From NCBI GenBank assembly GCA_017411305.1, contig JAFQQI010000105.1, forward strand, positions 1-64,000: a stretch of DNA of 64,000 nucleotides, given 5' to 3'. The notes beneath the pieces are model-generated. The model searched no databases. It was not told the DNA's origin and saw only the letters and a list, made by a program, of their open reading frames with translations. Shown piece after piece: positions 59,653 through 64,000 of the stretch. Position 1 is the stretch's first letter, and every line of letters starts with the position of its first letter. Position numbers and translations under genes: made by a program. This stretch comes from Lachnospiraceae bacterium. GTDB lineage: Bacteria > Bacillota > Clostridia > Lachnospirales > Lachnospiraceae.

Positions 59653-61185
59653 TTATTCCCCATATCTGAAATTTTCAAATCCGGCTTTCCCACCGGTCTC
59701 CTGAGTGGCATAAACAAACAAGCCAAACCGGTTACCGGTAAAATGCTTCAGGCTAAAGCAAAGCTTATGGGCAATTCCAATGCTTTTCCAATCATCATTG
59801 TCCTTATAATAAAAGTATGCCTCATCCTTCATCCTTTCAAAGTCAGCTTCTACCTTTAGCACAATCTTATCCCCGAAAACCTCAACCGCTTCCCATTCTT
59901 TTGCTTCTGTCTCATTTTGAGCTATCATCACCACATAATATCGGTTTCCTCTTTTAGTAGCCGCTACTAGCCCAAAGTTCTGCTGAAGCGCGCAAATGCC
60001 TGCATAATCCCCTTCCTTCAGCATATCAAATCTCACTGTTACTTCACCGGTACACCGGGGGTAGCGCATTCTCTGTGTCAAAACATTCTCTGCTTGCAAC
60101 AGGTCTTTGCATATTTTTCCTGTTGTCAGCTCAAAACCATTTCTTCCATCCTTTCTTGATATGAAAGATAAATTTGGTTCATGATTAAACTGCCAGACAC
60201 TTTTAAAACCGAAGCAACCGTATTTTTGCTCTGTTTCTTCTTGTGCAAGACCTTCATCCACAAAAAAATCATCGCTTTGCACGAGAGGTTCATACCGGTA
60301 CTCCGGTGGTGCATCCGGTATTACAAATTCAGTAGGAATCCGGCCTTTCGTTCCCAAAACAGGATAATCGTTTTCCCATGTCATAGGAACCAGCACAGGA
60401 ATTCTGCCCACCGCTCCTCTGTCTTGGAAAAGAATGCTGTACCACTTCCCATCCGGTGTATCCACGATACCGCCTTGGGCAACCCCCTGATTACAATACC
60501 GCAAATCATCATTCAGAATATCCCCGCCGGCAAATTCTCCTTCTAAGGAATCCGAAACAAAACAGGCCTGCACACGCTTCCATTCATTTTTTAGGGAATG
60601 AATCAGGAACAGATAATATTTTCCTTTTATTTTATAAAAATGAGTTCCCTCATATCCCAGCATCGGATTATCGCCATCACTGACTGCCAGCCGGTGCAAG
60701 CCATCCGGCTTCGGACCGCTCAAATCCTTCTTTAGCTGCGTAATATAAATATTTTTATTTCCGTAGGCAAGATATACCTCGTCATCATCGTCAAACAACA
60801 ACGAGCAGTCATGGTAAAATCCCTCAATATAGTGTTTTTCCCAAGGACCTTCTATCTTCTTTGCTGTATAAAGATATGTTTTCCCTGTATCGTTTGCTAC
60901 AAAGCAGATATAAAACTTATCCTTATGAAAACGCAGGGAGGCTGCCCACATCCCTTTCCCATAAATGTTCTCATTTCCGGCCAGCATCTGCCCGGGCGTA
61001 CTATCCAGCCTGTCATATACAAACGCAGCATGCTCCCACCGAACCAAATCAAAAGAACGTAATATTTCACACCCCGGCATAAAATGCATGGTGGTGGTTA
61101 CCATGTAATAGGTATCTTCTACCCGAATTACATCCGGATCCGGATAATCCAGGCAGGTGATTGGATTTACTTTTTTAATTTTCAT
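59653..61185 (-). CDS. GH43 xylosidase/arabinofuranosidase, second (510 aa)
   Basis: The propeller starts NPITCLDYPDPDVIRVEDTY with the base D16. D126 in FYHDCSLLFDDD and E179 in LGYEGTHFYKI complete the GH43 triad. A C-terminal beta-sandwich (about 310-510, CGFKSVWQFNHEPNLSF is typical) is present. Sequence differs clearly from the first GH43 (28032-29585), so the two probably split xylosidase and arabinofuranosidase work. No signal peptide. It follows the GH2 gene by 55 bases and is probably in its operon. Confidence 0.9.
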   Translation of the reverse strand: MKIKKVNPITCLDYPDPDVIRVEDTYYMVTTTMHFMPGCEILRSFDLVRWEHAAFVYDRLDSTPGQMLAGNENIYGKGMWAASLRFHKDKFYICFVANDTGKTYLYTAKKIEGPWEKHYIEGFYHDCSLLFDDDDEVYLAYGNKNIYITQLKKDLSGPKPDGLHRLAVSDGDNPMLGYEGTHFYKIKGKYYLFLIHSLKNEWKRVQACFVSDSLEGEFAGGDILNDDLRYCNQGVAQGGIVDTPDGKWYSILFQDRGAVGRIPVLVPMTWENDYPVLGTKGRIPTEFVIPDAPPEYRYEPLVQSDDFFVDEGLAQEETEQKYGCFGFKSVWQFNHEPNLSFISRKDGRNGFELTTGKICKDLLQAENVLTQRMRYPRCTGEVTVRFDMLKEGDYAGICALQQNFGLVAATKRGNRYYVVMIAQNETEAKEWEAVEVFGDKIVLKVEADFERMKDEAYFYYKDNDDWKSIGIAHKLCFSLKHFTGNRFGLFVYATQETGGKAGFENFRYGE

Positions 61186-61240
61186 CCAAATTCTCCATCT
61201 TTATATTCAACATTGCTAATCAGCACTTAAAAACCCAATG

Positions 61241-64000
61241 TCATTTTTTGAGAAATTTTAGCCATTCGAAATCAAAGCAGCTTCCCGGAAGAAACACAAA
61301 GGTAACCTCCCATTTACCCGAAACAGGCTCAAGGGTAAAGCTTTGCTCTTCGTATTCACTGCTTTCTTTAAATTCCACAATCTGCTTAATTTCCTCTTGT
61401 CCGTTAAAGAATCTGACATGAATGGTATTGTTTCCTTTGGGTGCTCTTCCCTTAATGGCAATACCTCCTATGCCTTCTTCAAAATCCATCTCCGTAAACA
61501 CCAGAGAAACATTATTTCCGATTCCCTCTACCGCCGTATCCGTTATGGTAAAGCTGTCACCATAAACTGCATCCGCCTCTTTAGCTGCAAGGCGCATCCA
61601 TGCTTTTTCATCCTTTTTGAAAGAAAAGCCTTTGATATGAATCTTCTGGTGCACCTGGAAGCTGATGGTAGTAATCCCTTTAAGACGCTTTGAAAGCTTC
61701 CAGGTATCCGGCTGGTATACATTCCACTGTGAGGGCTTCTGATATACCACATCTGCCAGCAAAACGCTTCCTTCTTCGCCGGGGATTCCTTCCCAGATTT
61801 TGATAGGGTATTCCTCACTTGTCAGCGCAAATACAGGTACCGTAATTTCATCGGAACCCACCTTGCCGAAGTCAATATTTCCGTAGGATACCACAGTTTC
61901 CCCGTCTCTGGCTGTAGCCACTCCTCTTTCATTACCGTTTCCTACTTCTCCGATTACGGCAGTGTACAGACTTCCCGATACAAAGTCATAAGGATTATGA
62001 TATGCCTGTCCCAAACCTTCTATGGTAAATTCTAACTGGGAAATCAGACGCACCTCACCGGTACCGCTTTTTGACATACAGCGGAGCCGGAAGGTTCCGT
62101 CTCCTAATGCCTTCATGGTTGCCTTATTTCCGTCTGCGGTAAGCACTACCAAATTAGAGGGCACTCCCATGTCATTTACTGCCTTAAATTGCAGCTGCGT
62201 ATCCGTAGCATCTGCCGGCTCAATCCGCGCAACCACTGCAAGCTCCTGCTTTTCCTCGTTAAAGAGCTGTCCATCAGGAGCTGTTAAGGTGATTTTTCTT
62301 ACAGGAATCTCTTCTCTACTGCCGGTCAGAATTTCTCTTTTTTTGTTTCGTTCCAAGGTAGTTAATCCACCTGCTGTAACCCTATCTGTAACGTCACTTG
62401 CCTTACTTTCCGGCACTGCCGTACTTGTCACGCATAGCTCCGCAGGCTTTAGTCCCTTGCCCGCAACGCGGATTTTGATTGTTCCGGGCACTGTATCTGT
62501 CTGAACCATGGCAAGCAGTTTTCCGTTAAACAGCCTTCTGCTGAGACCTTTGTAGCTGTCATAATCAGTGCTGTCACCATTATCAAGACCTACTAATCGT
62601 CCCTCTCCGGTCACCTCTACCGTCACACGGTCACAGGCATTTTCTACCGGATTGCCATTTTCATCTATAGTTTCAATTGTTACAAACAATAAATCCCTGC
62701 CATCTGCTGTAAGCAACTTTGCATCTGCTACGTCGGATATTTTTTGTCCCTTAGCATTTTCTGCCTGTAATACAATCGCATGGGAATTCCCAAAGGAATG
62801 CTTCTCCTGCCTTGCAATTTCCTTTCCCTCTTCATCATATGCCACTGCAAGAAGCTTCCCGTCTTCATAGGGCACAGTGTAATCCGCAATAATATGCTTC
62901 CCGCTGCCGGGCTTATGGGTCAGTTCCTGTTTTCCGTAGCTTTTTCCGTTCACAAACAGCTCTACTGCTGCCCCGTTAGAGCACACTCTTACATCAATCA
63001 GCTGGCCCGGATTAAAATCCCAATAAGGGAAGATATGAACCATCGGCGCTTTCTTCGCATCCGTCCAGGCTGACTGCCACACATAATAAGCATCCTTGGG
63101 AAAGCCTGCCGTATCCACCTGTCCGAAGTAAGAATTCTTGGTATGATAGGGCGTAGGCTCTCCGATATAATCAAATCCGGTCCATAAGAACTGTCCCATA
63201 GAGTAGTCTTTATCCCTATCAATGGTCACACAGTCTTCCATGGATTTGGCTCCCCAGCTGGTTGCACTGTTGCCTAATGATGAGCATTGATAATCATCCT
63301 CTGCCAAAATACCTGCCTTAAGCGGGAAATGGTACACGCCTCTGCTTTGCACAATAGAAGAGGTTTCACTACCGTAAATGATCCAGTCAGGATGTTCTTT
63401 ATGATGAGTATCATAATATTTTTCAGAATAATTATATCCGGCCAGCTTTACCGCATCGGCACACTTTTGTGCATTTTCCCATGGCATATAATTAGAGCCA
63501 ATGGTAACGGACGCATTTTTTTCCGGGTCATATTTTCCCACCAGTTCCTTCAAATGCAGGGTGATTTCTCTGCCCCGTTCATCCGCATGGGTATCATAAA
63601 TTTCATTTCCGATACTCCACATCATAACGCTGGGATGGTTCCGGTCCCTTTTCACCCAGTTTTCCACATCCCTCTCGTGCCAATCGGGGAAAAAGCGGGC
63701 ATAATCATAAGGATTCTTTGGCCGTTCCCACATATCAAAAGCTTCAGAAATCAGCAGTATGCCCATCGCATCAGCCAGTTCTACAAAGCCTTTTGCCATC
63801 ATATTGTGGGCACCCCGCACTGCATTCACGCCCATTTCCTTCAAAATTCGGAATTTTCTGGCCATGGCTGCTTTATTGAAGGCAGCTCCGATTGCACCCA
63901 AATCATGATGTTCGCAGACACCCTTTAGCTTTATGTTTCTGCCGTTTAAGAAAAATCCCTTATCACAATCAAAGCGTATTTCCCGAAAGCCGATTTTTTG
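61241..64000 (-). CDS. GH2 enzyme with added beta-sandwich domains, 5' end outside window (at least 919 aa)
   Basis: The frame stays open to the right edge, where it reads IGFREIRFDCDKGFFLNGRN and then LKGVCEHHDLGAIG, the junction of the GH2 beta-sandwich domain and barrel. The acid/base glutamate is in MMWSIGNEIYD (about 63603) and the nucleophile probably in WIIYGSETSS. After the barrel come a DUF4982-type domain, further immunoglobulin-like domains and a carbohydrate-binding C-terminus (about the last 130 residues). It resembles large beta-galactosidase-type GH2 enzymes. The start and any signal peptide are outside the window. It leads an operon with GH43. Confidence 0.87.
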   Translation of the reverse strand, partial: QKIGFREIRFDCDKGFFLNGRNIKLKGVCEHHDLGAIGAAFNKAAMARKFRILKEMGVNAVRGAHNMMAKGFVELADAMGILLISEAFDMWERPKNPYDYARFFPDWHERDVENWVKRDRNHPSVMMWSIGNEIYDTHADERGREITLHLKELVGKYDPEKNASVTIGSNYMPWENAQKCADAVKLAGYNYSEKYYDTHHKEHPDWIIYGSETSSIVQSRGVYHFPLKAGILAEDDYQCSSLGNSATSWGAKSMEDCVTIDRDKDYSMGQFLWTGFDYIGEPTPYHTKNSYFGQVDTAGFPKDAYYVWQSAWTDAKKAPMVHIFPYWDFNPGQLIDVRVCSNGAAVELFVNGKSYGKQELTHKPGSGKHIIADYTVPYEDGKLLAVAYDEEGKEIARQEKHSFGNSHAIVLQAENAKGQKISDVADAKLLTADGRDLLFVTIETIDENGNPVENACDRVTVEVTGEGRLVGLDNGDSTDYDSYKGLSRRLFNGKLLAMVQTDTVPGTIKIRVAGKGLKPAELCVTSTAVPESKASDVTDRVTAGGLTTLERNKKREILTGSREEIPVRKITLTAPDGQLFNEEKQELAVVARIEPADATDTQLQFKAVNDMGVPSNLVVLTADGNKATMKALGDGTFRLRCMSKSGTGEVRLISQLEFTIEGLGQAYHNPYDFVSGSLYTAVIGEVGNGNERGVATARDGETVVSYGNIDFGKVGSDEITVPVFALTSEEYPIKIWEGIPGEEGSVLLADVVYQKPSQWNVYQPDTWKLSKRLKGITTISFQVHQKIHIKGFSFKKDEKAWMRLAAKEADAVYGDSFTITDTAVEGIGNNVSLVFTEMDFEEGIGGIAIKGRAPKGNNTIHVRFFNGQEEIKQIVEFKESSEYEEQSFTLEPVSGKWEVTFVFLPGSCFDFEWLKFLKK

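Noticed and set aside
1..64000. rRNA, tRNA and complete transposase genes
   Set aside because: Looked for on both strands by eye; no conserved tRNA arm pattern, rRNA segment or transposase frame was found.

Overview
The window looks like a chromosomal stretch of a gut- or rumen-type Firmicute, most likely Lachnospiraceae. The support is AT-rich sequence, strong AGGAGG-type ribosome sites, clostridial families (DUF4867, DUF5696, YtrA-type GntR, YlmH, DUF4143 ATPase) and lipoprotein signals of Gram-positive type. No rRNA or tRNA gene was seen. Almost everything is on the minus strand, so transcription runs mostly from high to low coordinates.

Positions 1-7.7 kb are accessory. At the left edge there are four stacked palindromes resembling a transfer-origin or other structured site, then a tiny ORF with its own terminator. 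Two near-identical copies follow of a DUF3791-DUF3990-DUF3791 module, where DUF3990 has ADP-ribosyltransferase-like motifs. Between the copies lie a DUF4143 ATPase, a truncated polysaccharide deacetylase and two arrays of 33-bp-period repeats. A three-gene operon comes next: a ClpX-like unfoldase without the zinc domain, a small protein and a membrane protein.

Positions 7.7-15.4 kb hold transporters (an SLC13/ArsB-type permease, an AEC permease and MATE), a YlmH-like S4 protein and a GH2 enzyme. A type III toxin-antitoxin locus (ToxN-like RNase with a very short ToxI-like RNA) sits where the 3' end of a TSUP permease gene has been lost.

Positions 15.4-24.3 kb hold a pentose operon (LacI regulator, xylulokinase, DUF4867, L-fucose/L-arabinose-type isomerase) behind a promoter with a perfect 16-bp operator. 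They also hold a one-component sugar-binding/GGDEF protein and a YtrA-type GntR-ABC operon with an operator across its -10 box.

Positions 24.4-64 kb form a large xylan-utilisation locus. It carries a secreted lipoprotein GH10 xylanase and intracellular GH8 (reducing-end exo-oligoxylanase), two GH43, GH67 alpha-glucuronidase, GH3, GH5 and GH2 enzymes. It also has two sugar ABC importers without an ATPase, accessory proteins (NHL/TPR, Yip1, DUF5696) and two AraC regulators. Embedded in the same gene run are a MacAB-like export system, one ATPase of which carries an AbrB-like tail, and a pair of U32-peptidase-like proteins each with four cysteines. The likely logic is that GH10 cuts glucuronoarabinoxylan outside the cell, the ABC systems import the oligosaccharides, GH67, GH43, GH8 and GH3 finish them inside, and the isomerase/xylulokinase operon feeds pentose to the pentose phosphate pathway.
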